DNA of 42,772 bases from Sporosarcina beigongshangi (GTDB lineage: Bacteria > Actinomycetota > Actinomycetes > Actinomycetales > Micrococcaceae): assembly GCF_016820535.1 (NCBI RefSeq), contig NZ_JADHDY010000022.1, forward strand, positions 11,525 to 54,296, written 5' to 3'. A model generated the notes under the pieces. That model saw only the letters and a program-made list of their open reading frames with translations, was not told the DNA's origin and searched no databases. A program made the position numbers and the translations under genes. This document shows positions 8,170 through 16,863 of this stretch, one piece after another (the first letter of the stretch is position 1; every line of letters begins with the position of its first letter).

Positions 8170-9036
8170 GTGGCAAAACAGAAGCGCCCCTTCAAGCCCC
8201 GCAGCATGACGCTCGGCACGCGCATGTTCTTCGTGCTCCTCGCCGGCGTTGCCAGGCCCCTCATGAATGTCGCCATCGGCAAGGAGTGGCACGGCCTGGA
8301 CAAGCTGCCCAGCGACGAGGGCTTCATCGTGGTCCCCAACCACTGCACCGAAATTGATCCCATCGTGGTGGGCCACATGCTCTACAACCAGAACATCATG
8401 CCGCACTTTCTCGCCAAGGACGGGCTCTTCAGGACCCCCGTCGTCGGCGCGGCGCTGCGCGGCGCGCACCAGATCCCGGTGGAGCGCAGCGGTGCGGGCG
8501 CCGGCCGGTCGCTCACGGCCGCGCAGGAAGTGCTCGACGGCGGTGGCGCGGTCGTGATTTACCCTGAAGGAACGCTCACCAGGGACCCCGAGCTGTGGCC
8601 CATGAAGGGGCGCACCGGGGCTGCCAGGCTCGCCTTGGGCACGGGCGCCAAGGTTGTTCCCGTGGTGCACTGGGGCGCCCAGGAAGTGTTCCCCCGCTAC
8701 GCCAAGGGCTTCAAGATCTTCCCGCGCAAGAAGGTCCGGGTGGTCGTCGGCGACCCCGTCGACCTCAGCGAATTCAGCGGCCGCGACGCCGACAAGGCCA
8801 CCCTCGAGGCCATGACCGAGAAGATCATGAACGCCATTACGGCCATGCTTGAGGAGCTCCGCGGCGAGAAGGCCCCGGCCCGGCGCTGGGACCCGGCAGC
8901 CCACCACCAGTCCAGCCACGGCCGTTTTGTGGAGCGCGGAGCGGACGCCCCGGCACCCGCAGGGGATGCTGTGGCAGAGAAGAACAACAACACCGGGCAC
9001 GACGCCGGAACAACAGACAAAGGGGACGTCCAGTGA
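8170..9036 (+). CDS. plsC: 1-acyl-sn-glycerol-3-phosphate acyltransferase
   Basis: A 288-residue PlsC-type acyltransferase that acylates lysophosphatidic acid to phosphatidic acid at the inner membrane face. The HX4D motif is NHCTEID (His58, Asp63), and the second family motif is YPEGTLT near residue 125. A hydrophobic stretch at residues 19-34 may associate with the membrane. The ~60 C-terminal residues are a hydrophilic, low-complexity extension (Ala/Pro/Asn/Lys) beyond the normal domain. It starts with GTG and overlaps gpsA by 4 bp, so the two are translationally coupled; gpsA makes the glycerol-3-phosphate used upstream in the same pathway. Confidence 0.92.
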   Translation: MAKQKRPFKPRSMTLGTRMFFVLLAGVARPLMNVAIGKEWHGLDKLPSDEGFIVVPNHCTEIDPIVVGHMLYNQNIMPHFLAKDGLFRTPVVGAALRGAHQIPVERSGAGAGRSLTAAQEVLDGGGAVVIYPEGTLTRDPELWPMKGRTGAARLALGTGAKVVPVVHWGAQEVFPRYAKGFKIFPRKKVRVVVGDPVDLSEFSGRDADKATLEAMTEKIMNAITAMLEELRGEKAPARRWDPAAHHQSSHGRFVERGADAPAPAGDAVAEKNNNTGHDAGTTDKGDVQ

Positions 9037-10070
9037 GTTTCGTGGATGGCATTGCGCCGGTCAAGACAGCAGTCCTGGGTGCCGGGAGCTGGGGCACCAC
9101 CTTCGCAAAGATTCTCGGCGACGCCGCGGCAGGAACAGACCGCAAGATTGTCCTCTGGGGCCGCCGCCAGGAGGTTGTTGACCAGATCAACCAGCACCAC
9201 CGCAACCCCCGCTACCTCTCCACCACTGAGCTGCCGGAGAACATCTCCGCCTCCACGGACGTGGCTGAGGTCCTGCGGGACGCCCAGCTGGTGGTCCTGG
9301 CCGTCCCAGCCCAGACGCTGCGCGAGCAGCTTCGCGGGTGGGCCGGGCTCATTGCCGAGGACGCCGTCGTGGTCAGCCTGATGAAGGGGCTGGAACTGGG
9401 CACGGACCAGCGCATGTCCCAGGTGATTGCGCAGGAGCTGAACCTCACGGAGGACCGCATCGTGGTGGTCTCCGGGCCCAACCTGGCCATGGAGATTGCG
9501 CGCCAGGAGCCCACGGCGTCGGTCGTGGCATGCTCCAGCGAAGACACGGCCAAGTGGGTTGCGAACGTGTGCAAGCCCAGCTATTTCCGCCCTTACACCA
9601 TCAATGACGTGGTGGGCGTGGAGATCGGCGGCATCGTGAAGAACGTGATTGCGCTGTGCGTGGGCATCTGCGAGGGGCAGAAGGTCGGGGACAACACCAA
9701 GGCCTCCGTCATCACGCGCGGCCTGGCCGAGACCACGCGTCTGGCCCTTGCGCTGGGCGGGCGCGCCGAGACCATGGCCGGCCTGGCCGGGCTGGGCGAC
9801 CTCGTGGCCACCTGCTCCTCCTCGCTGAGCCGCAACCACACTGCCGGGCGCATGCTGGGCGAGGGCCTCACCCTTGACGAGGTCAACAACCGCATGACGC
9901 AGACCGCCGAGGGCATCAAGTCCGGGCGCGCGGTGTCGGACCTGGCGGCGAAGGTGGGCGTTGACATGCCCATCACCAACGCGGTCGTGGCCGTGCTTGA
10001 AGGTAAACTTACTGTCGATGATCTGGGCCCGCTCCTCCTGGCCCGCCAACTGAAATCCGAAGGCGACTAA
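9033..10070 (+). CDS. gpsA: glycerol-3-phosphate dehydrogenase [NAD(P)+]
   Basis: A 345-residue cytoplasmic enzyme reducing dihydroxyacetone phosphate to sn-glycerol-3-phosphate, the backbone of phospholipids and of glycerol-phosphate polymers. The Rossmann motif GAGSWGTTFAK is near residue 16, and the conserved SGPNLAMEIA, VEIGGIVKNVIALCVGI (catalytic Lys) and GLAGLGDLVATC segments are all present. Length is normal. It starts with GTG inside the last codons of plsC (4-bp overlap) and ends 4 bp before the ddl start, so it is in the middle of a compact operon. Confidence 0.96.
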   Translation: MSFVDGIAPVKTAVLGAGSWGTTFAKILGDAAAGTDRKIVLWGRRQEVVDQINQHHRNPRYLSTTELPENISASTDVAEVLRDAQLVVLAVPAQTLREQLRGWAGLIAEDAVVVSLMKGLELGTDQRMSQVIAQELNLTEDRIVVVSGPNLAMEIARQEPTASVVACSSEDTAKWVANVCKPSYFRPYTINDVVGVEIGGIVKNVIALCVGICEGQKVGDNTKASVITRGLAETTRLALALGGRAETMAGLAGLGDLVATCSSSLSRNHTAGRMLGEGLTLDEVNNRMTQTAEGIKSGRAVSDLAAKVGVDMPITNAVVAVLEGKLTVDDLGPLLLARQLKSEGD

Positions 10071-10074
10071 ACGC

Positions 10075-11211
10075 GTGACTACTGATTCCCCCGCCACCAC
10101 CGCGCGCACCCGCGTGGCCATTCTCTTCGGCGGACGCTCAAGCGAGCATGCGGTGAGCTGCGTGACCGCCGCCGGCGTGCTGGGCGCCATTGACCGGGGG
10201 AAGTACGACGTCGTTCCCATCGGCATTGCGAAAAGCGGCCAGTGGGTCTTGGCCGGGCCGGAGATCGAAGGCTGGTCCCTCAAGGACGGTGCCCTGCCGG
10301 AGATCAAGGCGGGGGACAAGACGGTGTCGCTGGCCCACCTGGGCGGCGGCCACCAGCTGGTGGTTTCCGCCGCGGCCGAGGTGCCGCAGGAGCTCGGTGC
10401 CGTGGACGTGGTCTTCCCGCTGCTGCACGGTCCGTGGGGCGAGGACGGCACCATCCAGGGTCTGCTGGAACTCTCCGACACCCGCTATGTGGGCGCCGGC
10501 GTGCTGGCGTCGGCCATTGGCATGGACAAGCATTACATGAAGGTGGTCTTTGAGGCTGCCGGGCTGGCCGTGGGCCCCTACATTGCCGTGACCGACCGTG
10601 AATGGACGGTTGAACCGGGCAAGGTGCGCGAGCGCGTCGCGGCACTGGGCTTCCCGGTGTTCGTGAAGCCGGCCCGTGCGGGATCGTCCATGGGCATCTC
10701 CAAGGTTGATTCGCTGGACGGCCTGGATGCCGCCATCGCGGAGGCCCGCCAACATGACCTCAAGCTCGTCATTGAGGCCGGTATCGTCGGCCGCGAAATC
10801 GAGATCGCTGTCCTCGAGGGCCGGGGGAGTGACGCCCCGCGCGTATCCCTGCCCGGCGAGATCGCGATGGTCGACGGCGACCACCACGCTTTCTACGACT
10901 TTGAGGCCAAGTACGTGCAGGGCGACGCCGTGAACCTCAGCTGCCCGGCCGACATGCCGGAGGCGGACGTGGCACGCATCCAGGAGCAGGCAGCGCGGGC
11001 ATTTGACGCCGTGGGCGCCGAAGGCCTCTCGCGCGTGGACTTCTTCTACACGGCAGCGGGCGAGCTGGTCATCAACGAGATCAACACGATGCCCGGCTTC
11101 ACCCCGAGCTCCATGTACCCGCAGATGTGGGAAGCATCGGGTCTGCCGTATGCGGACCTAATCGACGAACTCATCCAGCTTGCCCTGCATCGCAAGGTCG
11201 GCCTCCGCTAA
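10075..11211 (+). CDS. ddl: D-alanine--D-alanine ligase
   Basis: A 378-residue ATP-grasp ligase making the D-Ala-D-Ala dipeptide for peptidoglycan. N-terminal ILFGGRSSEHAVSC, the central FVKPARAGSSMGISKV ATP-binding loop and the C-terminal NEINTMPGFTPSSMYPQMW are diagnostic. The start is GTG, 4 bp after the gpsA stop. In Mycobacterium tuberculosis the gene after gpdA2-ddlA is a convergent DUF3515 protein (Rv2980); here that gene is also convergent but lies about 17.8 kb away at 28991-29449. Confidence 0.96.
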   Translation: MTTDSPATTARTRVAILFGGRSSEHAVSCVTAAGVLGAIDRGKYDVVPIGIAKSGQWVLAGPEIEGWSLKDGALPEIKAGDKTVSLAHLGGGHQLVVSAAAEVPQELGAVDVVFPLLHGPWGEDGTIQGLLELSDTRYVGAGVLASAIGMDKHYMKVVFEAAGLAVGPYIAVTDREWTVEPGKVRERVAALGFPVFVKPARAGSSMGISKVDSLDGLDAAIAEARQHDLKLVIEAGIVGREIEIAVLEGRGSDAPRVSLPGEIAMVDGDHHAFYDFEAKYVQGDAVNLSCPADMPEADVARIQEQAARAFDAVGAEGLSRVDFFYTAAGELVINEINTMPGFTPSSMYPQMWEASGLPYADLIDELIQLALHRKVGLR

Positions 11212-11236
11212 CCGAGCCCCCACCAATATCCCCACC

Positions 11237-11340
11237 GACGCGGCATCGGATAAGGTGCTTTTTTACTCAACGCGGCACATAAAGCCCGTTTTTCGCGAAC
11301 GCCGCACCGGATAATTCCAGTTTCTCCCCGACGCCGCATC
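11237..11340. repeat. four degenerate ~30-bp direct repeats after ddl
   Basis: The core [G/A]ACGC[C/G]GCA[T/C]C begins at 11237, 11269, 11298 and 11330, giving spacings of 32, 29 and 32 bp. Copies 1 and 3 continue GGATAA, and copies 1 and 2 contain T tracts. Copy 1 is also a near-palindrome (CCGACGCGGCATCGG) followed by six T residues, so it may serve as the ddl terminator. A single matching copy occurs far away at 17340-17356. Confidence 0.6.
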
Positions 11341-11498
11341 TCCCTTCTGGGGTCATTCGGCGAGCAGAGCCGGAAGACAGGAATTGGTGGGGTTGAAGTC
11401 CACCTCTGGATTCTCCGTCCCTGCATGGTGGCAGGGCTGCGGGGTGCCTGCTGATCAGCCAGGGTGTCCGCCCCTGTGCGGGGGTTCAAGGAATTGCA

Positions 11499-12984
11499 TC
11501 ATCGGCCGTCGGCGGTTGGTGTCCAGTTGCCGTGGAACCCTGCGGGCACCCTGCCCGGAAGATGCACCCGGGCGACGTCGTCGAGGGTCTGCGCATCGAG
11601 CAGCACCAGGTCGCTCCGGTCGCTGGCCCGGTCGAAGACGTAGCCCATCAGAACTCCCTCGTCCTCGGCCGAGGCGTCCGACAGGGGCACGAAGCAGAAT
11701 TCGCCGGCTTCCTGCCCCGTGCCCAGCCGGCGGACCTGGGAGGTCCCGGCGAGGAGGTCGTGCTTGATCACCCCGTCGCCCCCCGGTGGCACGCTCGAAA
11801 CCGACCGCGTAGCCATAGCGGTGGCGGGAGCCGGTCAGGCGTTCGTCGATCCGCGGGAACTCCTGCGACTGCTGGTCGAACTGCTCCTGGCTCACCGTGC
11901 CGGCCACCAGGTTGATCGTGAATCGGGTCAGTGTTGAGGGCCCTTCGTTCGGGCCGTGCAGGTCGGTGGCGAACATCCGGTCGTGCCGGATCACGTCAAT
12001 GGTCACGCTGTGCGGTGCCTCCGGTGGTCCCTCCTCGTAGGCGTTGAGGGTGTGGAAGACAAAGCAGGGCTCGATCTCGAACCAGCGCACGTCCTCGCTC
12101 CCGCCGTCGCGCGGCAGGAGTCCGATCCGGGCCGGGTAGCTCGGATCCCAGGAGTACGGCAGCACGCTCGGCGCCTGGTTGCCCTTGTTGGCCGACCTGC
12201 GCGCGATCCCGTCAATCATCTTGTCGGGCAGCGGGTTCTTCCCGATCAGCCGGCTCATCATCAGCCGCGCAGGCAGGCGCATCAGCCGCGGCATCGTGCG
12301 GGTGACGATTGACGTGTCGAAGACGACCGGCAGGTCGTAGAGCACCACAAAGTGCTCGGTCAGCGCGAAGTCGTGCATCATCGGGCTGCCGCCGACCTGG
12401 ACGTCCACCGAGCGCCGGATCAGCCCGTCGGTGCCGAGCACCGAGTAGTTGACCCGGTTCCCGCGGAGCCAGTTGTAGGTCACCGCGTGCAGTTCCCCGG
12501 TCGCCGGGTCCTCGTGCGGATGGGCCGTATAGCCGCCGCGCTGCAGCGGTCCGGTCAGGGTGCCGCCGAAGTCGCACGGCCCCACAGTGTCCAGCTCCCG
12601 GGTCAGTTCATAGGGCGGGGAACCGGACTCAACCAAGGCCAAGGTGCGACCGGCGTGCTCGAGCACATTGGTGTTCGCCGCGAAGTCGCCGGGCTTGCCA
12701 CTGCCCGGCGTCCGGGGCTCCCCGAGCGCATCGGTGACGTGGGCGGACCGAACATAGCGGTTGCGGTACCACTTGGCCTGGCCCTCGGCAATGCGGACCC
12801 CGTGCACCATGCCGTCGCCGAGGAACCAGTGGTAGCTGTCGCCCGGATCCAGCACCGGGTTGGGTCCGATCCGCAGGTAGCGGCCATCAAGATTGGCCGG
12901 TATTTCCCCGGCCACGGGCAGATCCGTCGCGGTGTGCTCCTCGCTGACGGGGGCAAGGCTTCCTTGCAGATAGCGGTTCGTCAT
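11499..12984 (-). pseudogene. carotenoid (9-cis-epoxy/dioxygenase-type) cleavage oxygenase, frameshifted
   Basis: The gene encodes a beta-propeller, Fe(II)-dependent carotenoid oxygenase. Three of the four iron-binding His are in the first frame (AHPHED, MMHDFAL, VFHTLNAY), and the fourth lies in the last part (GFHGNW). The frame changes inside a run of six C at 11779-11784 (G6 on the coding strand): with five, GERATGG continues naturally into DGVIKHDL. The span is 1486 bp, one more than a multiple of three, and the corrected protein would be 494 residues. As read, translation would run out of frame from about residue 400 and lose the fourth His. This is a real disruption or a homopolymer sequencing error. 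The ATG at 12984 is preferred because GGAGG lies 8 nt before it; a TTG at 12999 overlaps that site. It is divergent from a TetR gene. Confidence 0.85.
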
Positions 12985-12997
12985 GACAACATCCTCC

Positions 12998-13034
12998 AAT
13001 AACAGTGTTATTGCTTTAGGTATAACACTGTTAT
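12998..13034. promoter_or_regulatory. two palindromic TetR operators in divergent promoter
   Basis: AATAACAGTGTTATT at 12998-13012 is a perfect 7+1+7 palindrome, and ATAACACTGTTAT at 13022-13034 is a perfect 6+1+6 one with the same arms. Their centres are 23 bp apart, about two helical turns, so two dimers could bind the same face. They fill the 65-bp gap between the oxygenase and TetR genes and overlap the TATAAC that could be the -10 box for tetR. The adjacent TetR protein is the obvious ligand; this is inferred. Confidence 0.8.
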
Positions 13035-13049
13035 GCCATACTGCCTACC

Positions 13050-13676
13050 ATGAGCCATCCATCCGAATTCCCAGCATCCGCAGCCGCGCTGCCCTCCGAA
13101 GTCCGCCGGAATCTGCTGGAAGCGGCGGCCAGGCTGCTCAGGGAGGAGGGCCCCAGTGCACTCTCGGCACGGCGGCTGGCCGCGGAGGCATCCACCTCGA
13201 CCATGGCCGTTTACACCCAGTTCGGCGGGATGCCCGCCCTGGTCCGGGAGGTGGTGGCCGAAGGTTTCTCCCAGCTTCGGCAGCGCCTGGCCACGGTCGA
13301 GCACACCGACGACCCGCTCGAGGACCTCGTCCGCCTGTGCCGGGCGTACCGGGCGAACGCGCTTGAGTACCCGCACCTCTATGCCGTGATGTTCGGCGGG
13401 GCCACGCTGGGCGGCTACAGGCTCTCCCACGAAGACATGGACGTCGGCAGGGACACGTTCACGGCCCTCGCAGACGCCCTCGACAGGGTGATGTGCGCCG
13501 GCGTCATCCGGCGCGAGAACCCTCGGCACCTGGCTGGCCAGTGCTGGAGCGCCCTGCACGGCTTCGTAATGCTGGAGATCGCCGGCATCTACCGGGCCGG
13601 GGACGGGGCCACCGAACTGGTGCTGGATCCACTGCTGTCCCGGCTGCTGGCCGTTCCGGTAACGATCGGCCGTTGA
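13050..13676 (+). CDS. TetR/AcrR-family transcriptional regulator
   Basis: A 208-residue regulator. The N-terminal HTH (about residues 17-63) has LEAAARLLREEGPSALSARR and STSTMAVYTQFGG, typical of TetR. The C-terminal ligand domain (WHG/TetR_C-like, about 80-200) includes ALEYPHLYAVMFGG and LHGFVMLEIAG. It is divergent from the carotenoid oxygenase gene and shares a promoter region with two matching palindromes, so it probably represses both. The inducer is unknown, perhaps a carotenoid or its cleavage product. There is no good ribosome site before the ATG, so translation may be leaderless or start with a very short leader. Confidence 0.9.
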   Translation: MSHPSEFPASAAALPSEVRRNLLEAAARLLREEGPSALSARRLAAEASTSTMAVYTQFGGMPALVREVVAEGFSQLRQRLATVEHTDDPLEDLVRLCRAYRANALEYPHLYAVMFGGATLGGYRLSHEDMDVGRDTFTALADALDRVMCAGVIRRENPRHLAGQCWSALHGFVMLEIAGIYRAGDGATELVLDPLLSRLLAVPVTIGR

Positions 13677-13916
13677 CCTTCAGGTTCCCGGCGCAGTGGC
13701 GCCTGCCCGCCTTTTCCAAGCACGACGGCGGTGACGTCACCCAGGTCTTCTGCCGCCGCCGACATTGACGTCCACCTCGACGTTTCCAATGGCAGGGTCA
13801 GCCAGCTCGAGAAGGACATCGGACGCCGGAAAGCATCGAAGTTGCCACGGATGCTGCTCTGGGCTCGTCTCTGCCGGTAGGCTTCCGACGATGCACACTA
13901 TTACCAAACAGGGGGA

Positions 13917-14447
13917 ATGATGGCCAAGATTGAGAAGTTGATCGGGCAGGCGCAGGCGCACTTGCACGCGGGGGAACAGGTGTCCGCAGCTGTCCTGGGC
14001 TCGTACGAAACGAAGATTCTTGGCAGCGACAGCGCGCGGGCCGGCGTCATGCTTGCTACGGACCAGCGGGTCGTTTTCTATGCGAAGAAACTTGGCGGAT
14101 ACGAGCTTGAGTCCTTCACCTACGGAAATATCTCTTCCTTTGAGCAATCGAAGACGATGATGGGGTACCAAGTTTCGTTCTTCGCCTCAGGTAACCGGGT
14201 CACCCTCAAATGGGTCGTCGAGCGGCAGGATTTCGAGAAGTTCGTCGAGGTTTTCAAGTCGCGTATTGGCAATCCGGCCCCAGCGCCAGCCTCGGTCGCG
14301 GATCCTGTGCCGCTCGCTGCGCCAGCCGATGGCGCGTCCGATGCCGTGTTCGACCAGCTTCGCCAACTCGGCCAGCTTCGAGACGCCGGCATCGTGACGA
14401 CTGAAGAGTTTGAGACGAAGAAGGCGGAATTGTTGGCCCGGATTTAG
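13917..14447 (+). CDS. PH-domain (YokE-like) protein with C-terminal SHOCT domain
   Basis: A 176-residue protein with two parts. Residues 1-115 resemble a bacterial PH/YokE-like domain (GSYETKILGSDSARAGVM, then LATDQRVVFYAKKLGGYE, then the strand YGNISSFEQSK). An Ala/Pro linker leads to a SHOCT domain (about 145-176: FDQLRQLGQLRDAGIVTTEEFE, then KKAELLARI), a short C-terminal module thought to mediate oligomerisation. No membrane segment or signal peptide. A good ribosome site (CAGGGGGA) precedes the double ATG. The cellular role is not known; no partner is evident in the neighbours. Confidence 0.8.
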   Translation: MMAKIEKLIGQAQAHLHAGEQVSAAVLGSYETKILGSDSARAGVMLATDQRVVFYAKKLGGYELESFTYGNISSFEQSKTMMGYQVSFFASGNRVTLKWVVERQDFEKFVEVFKSRIGNPAPAPASVADPVPLAAPADGASDAVFDQLRQLGQLRDAGIVTTEEFETKKAELLARI

Positions 14448-14946
14448 CATGCCAGTGGGTAGCTCTCAGGTATCTGGGAATGCCCAGCCGGAGCCCAGGA
14501 CACAATGATTAGCGAGCGTCATTGCCAGTGGGGCGGCCGCGGCGTCGTGGATTGGCGTGCCATCCAAGGCTTGTTCCAGATTCTACAGGGGCGGCTACCG
14601 GTGAATTCGTCGCCGCTGCAGACGATGGGCGGGGGCCGGGGCTGGATTCCGGACATCCATCCGCCACCATAGAGTCCACCGATGCAAGGTGAGGTCGGCG
14701 AAAGTGAAAGTCCGGCCAAATGACGGGTGCTTCCTGAAATCAATTGTTTGACGGGTTCCGACGACCGCCAGCCTCCCCGACAGAACCGCAGGCAAATATG
14801 TGTGCCAATGTGGCCTGAAACTGCGTCGTGCGGCCGTAAGCAGCCAGTGCGTGAGCTAAACATGGGATTCTGTAAGTAAGCTGAATCACAAATAGTTGGG
14901 CGTTCCATGGAGGGCGCGCAACCGATAGCGATGATGGGGGATTGTC
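14448..14946. other. intergenic stretch with no recognisable gene
   Basis: About 500 bases between the SHOCT gene and the hydrolase gene. A minus-strand frame (14595-14795) encodes a short peptide with a stretch FRKHPSFGRTFTFADLTLH that I do not recognise, and a longer overlapping minus frame is probably chance. The GC content falls toward the hydrolase gene. I see no RNA gene or clear promoter. Confidence 0.5.
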
Positions 14947-16863
14947 TTGTCCAACAAACCAGTTTTGCTCTTCCTACACGGTGTAGGCGATGGCGATCGG
15001 GAAGATCACTGGAAAGCTGCGCTCGAACAATCCATGATTCGTACTGGACATCCGAGCCTGGATTCAATTCGAATCATCGCTCCCAAGTATGCCCATGCGC
15101 TCAAAGGCTTCGACGAACCGGAGGAATTGCCGCGCAGGACAGTAAAAAACCCCAGCCGCGAGGCTGCCAGACTGTATCGCAGAGAATTTGAAGGACGACT
15201 GTCCGGCATTGAAAACCGGATTGGCAGGCAAGACGAAGAACACGTCGTGAACGAGATGATCGGAAACACGGCCAGGCCTGCAATCGATGCAGCCGCTGAT
15301 CTGGCTCTGATACACAAAAGCTTTGAACAAGCGGCGAATTACCTGAAAAGCGAGCAAATTCGTGCCCAAGTTCTAAACCGAATCCTGGCCAAGCTGCCAG
15401 AATCAGGGAAGATTGTGATCGTTGCCCACAGCCTCGGGTCCGTGATTGCCGCGGACCTTTTGCTCCGGCTGCCTGTTGGCATGGAAGTATCGGCCATGGT
15501 GACGATAGGCAGCCCCCTGGCAAACGGGAAATTTTCGCTCAACGACTTGCGCGAATCCCTTTCTGATCCACCAAATAACCTGGATTGGTGGGTGAACTTC
15601 AGGAACGCTTGGGATCCGGTGGCAACCAGACGCGGCCTTTCATCGGTTTTTAATTGGCTGCTGGACCATATGATCAATACCGGCTTCAACGCCAACAAGC
15701 CAGGACCTCACGCTGCAACCGTTTACCTGAGTCATGACACGGTGGCAGAGACAATCGGCTATGCGCTTTTCGGTTCCAGATCGAAAGAGGTCGTGCTTGT
15801 TGCGTCGGCAATGGATGTTGAACTCGATGACGTTGAGACGAAGGCACTCTTGGGCATCCGGTACGGCCATCTCATCAAGAATCAGCTGGCGGCTGATATC
15901 CGCCACCGCTATCTTGCCGCCCTGCGGGCCGTGCAGGCACAAACGGTGTCTGATTTGCGTGTTCGCAACGCTTATCTCAAACGGCCCATGCCGGCACAGA
16001 TCTCACGACTCGATTTTGACTCCTCAACACCCAAGTCGCTTCTGCCTGAACCTGTCCTCAATCACTTGGGACTGACAAAAGAAGCCGCTGTGGAACTTCT
16101 GACGGCGCTGGCCGCAACAAACGTCATCGCACCCTTTGAGATCTCAACCAAGGATGCTGAACAGCGCGCCATGGAGGAGATTGCTGGGGAAATCGGTCTT
16201 ATGAAGAAATTCGGAAGCGACGTCTTGGACGCGAGCAAACTTGCGCAAGGAATCTTGCGCGACAACCCGAATCTGCAGTGGGTCAAGGTGGGGGCCGTCT
16301 TGGCTGGTGCTGCGGCGTTGGTCGTGGGCACAGGTGGACTTGCCCTTGCGGCGGCTCCCGGCTTAGCCGGAGCAGCCGTGGTAACCAGTGCACTGGCCAG
16401 CTTTGGCCCTGGCGGCATGATTGGGGGCCTCATAACAGCAGGAGCTCTCGTGGGCGGGGGAGGAATATTGGTAGGCACCGGGGGAGGGACCATTGTGACT
16501 GGTCTCTCTGGTTCGGAGACAAGCGCAGAGGAGTTTGAAGGAGTCGTCTCCCTGAAGCTGGCGGCAGAAATCCTGCGGAATTGCCAAGACGTGGAAAACG
16601 ATCCAAACGTATGGCACCTCCTCGAAGGTGTCGAAACGAGAGTCAACCGACTTCATGAACGCCTGGATGAAATCTCTGACCCGAAAGCACCGGCAGTAAG
16701 GGAACTTGCCAAGAAGCTCATCATCGTCAAGCGGGCGCTGAAGTACATGCGCGACAACGGACTCGAGCCGGGCGGTTCCATGGAAATGGGCGCTGGCAAG
16801 CAACCCAGTGAAAGGCGTGGGGCGCGGTTTGTCCTCCAACTCCCACGGGCTAGACAGCAGTAA
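14947..16863 (+). CDS. alpha/beta hydrolase (lipase-like) fused to Gly/Ala-rich membrane segment
   Basis: A 638-residue protein. The N-terminal ~290 residues are an alpha/beta hydrolase: VLLFLHGVGDGD (oxyanion strand), nucleophile Ser162 in AHSLG, a likely acid Asp223 (NAWDPVA) and His264 (YLSHDTV). A helical middle region (about 300-445) is followed by a hydrophobic, strongly Gly/Ala-rich stretch (446-520, e.g. GAVLAGAAALVVGTGGLALA) that could form two or three membrane helices or a glycine-zipper pore. The last ~110 residues are charged helix (RVNRLHERLDEI). The start is TTG at 14947, with GGGGG 6 nt before it. GC content is visibly lower than in the neighbours (26 of 60 bases on one line I counted, 15301-15360), suggesting transfer. 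No partner gene is adjacent. Membrane-lipid hydrolysis is plausible but unproven. Confidence 0.8.
   Translation: MSNKPVLLFLHGVGDGDREDHWKAALEQSMIRTGHPSLDSIRIIAPKYAHALKGFDEPEELPRRTVKNPSREAARLYRREFEGRLSGIENRIGRQDEEHVVNEMIGNTARPAIDAAADLALIHKSFEQAANYLKSEQIRAQVLNRILAKLPESGKIVIVAHSLGSVIAADLLLRLPVGMEVSAMVTIGSPLANGKFSLNDLRESLSDPPNNLDWWVNFRNAWDPVATRRGLSSVFNWLLDHMINTGFNANKPGPHAATVYLSHDTVAETIGYALFGSRSKEVVLVASAMDVELDDVETKALLGIRYGHLIKNQLAADIRHRYLAALRAVQAQTVSDLRVRNAYLKRPMPAQISRLDFDSSTPKSLLPEPVLNHLGLTKEAAVELLTALAATNVIAPFEISTKDAEQRAMEEIAGEIGLMKKFGSDVLDASKLAQGILRDNPNLQWVKVGAVLAGAAALVVGTGGLALAAAPGLAGAAVVTSALASFGPGGMIGGLITAGALVGGGGILVGTGGGTIVTGLSGSETSAEEFEGVVSLKLAAEILRNCQDVENDPNVWHLLEGVETRVNRLHERLDEISDPKAPAVRELAKKLIIVKRALKYMRDNGLEPGGSMEMGAGKQPSERRGARFVLQLPRARQQ

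Noticed and set aside
6907-10481. Very long minus-strand frames (697 and 594 codons) opposite murA, plsC, gpsA and ddl
   Set aside because: Antisense shadows of high-GC genes; the plus-strand genes have clear family motifs throughout.
14519-15067. 182-codon minus-strand frame overlapping the hydrolase start
   Set aside because: No recognisable domain and it overlaps a well-supported gene; probably chance.
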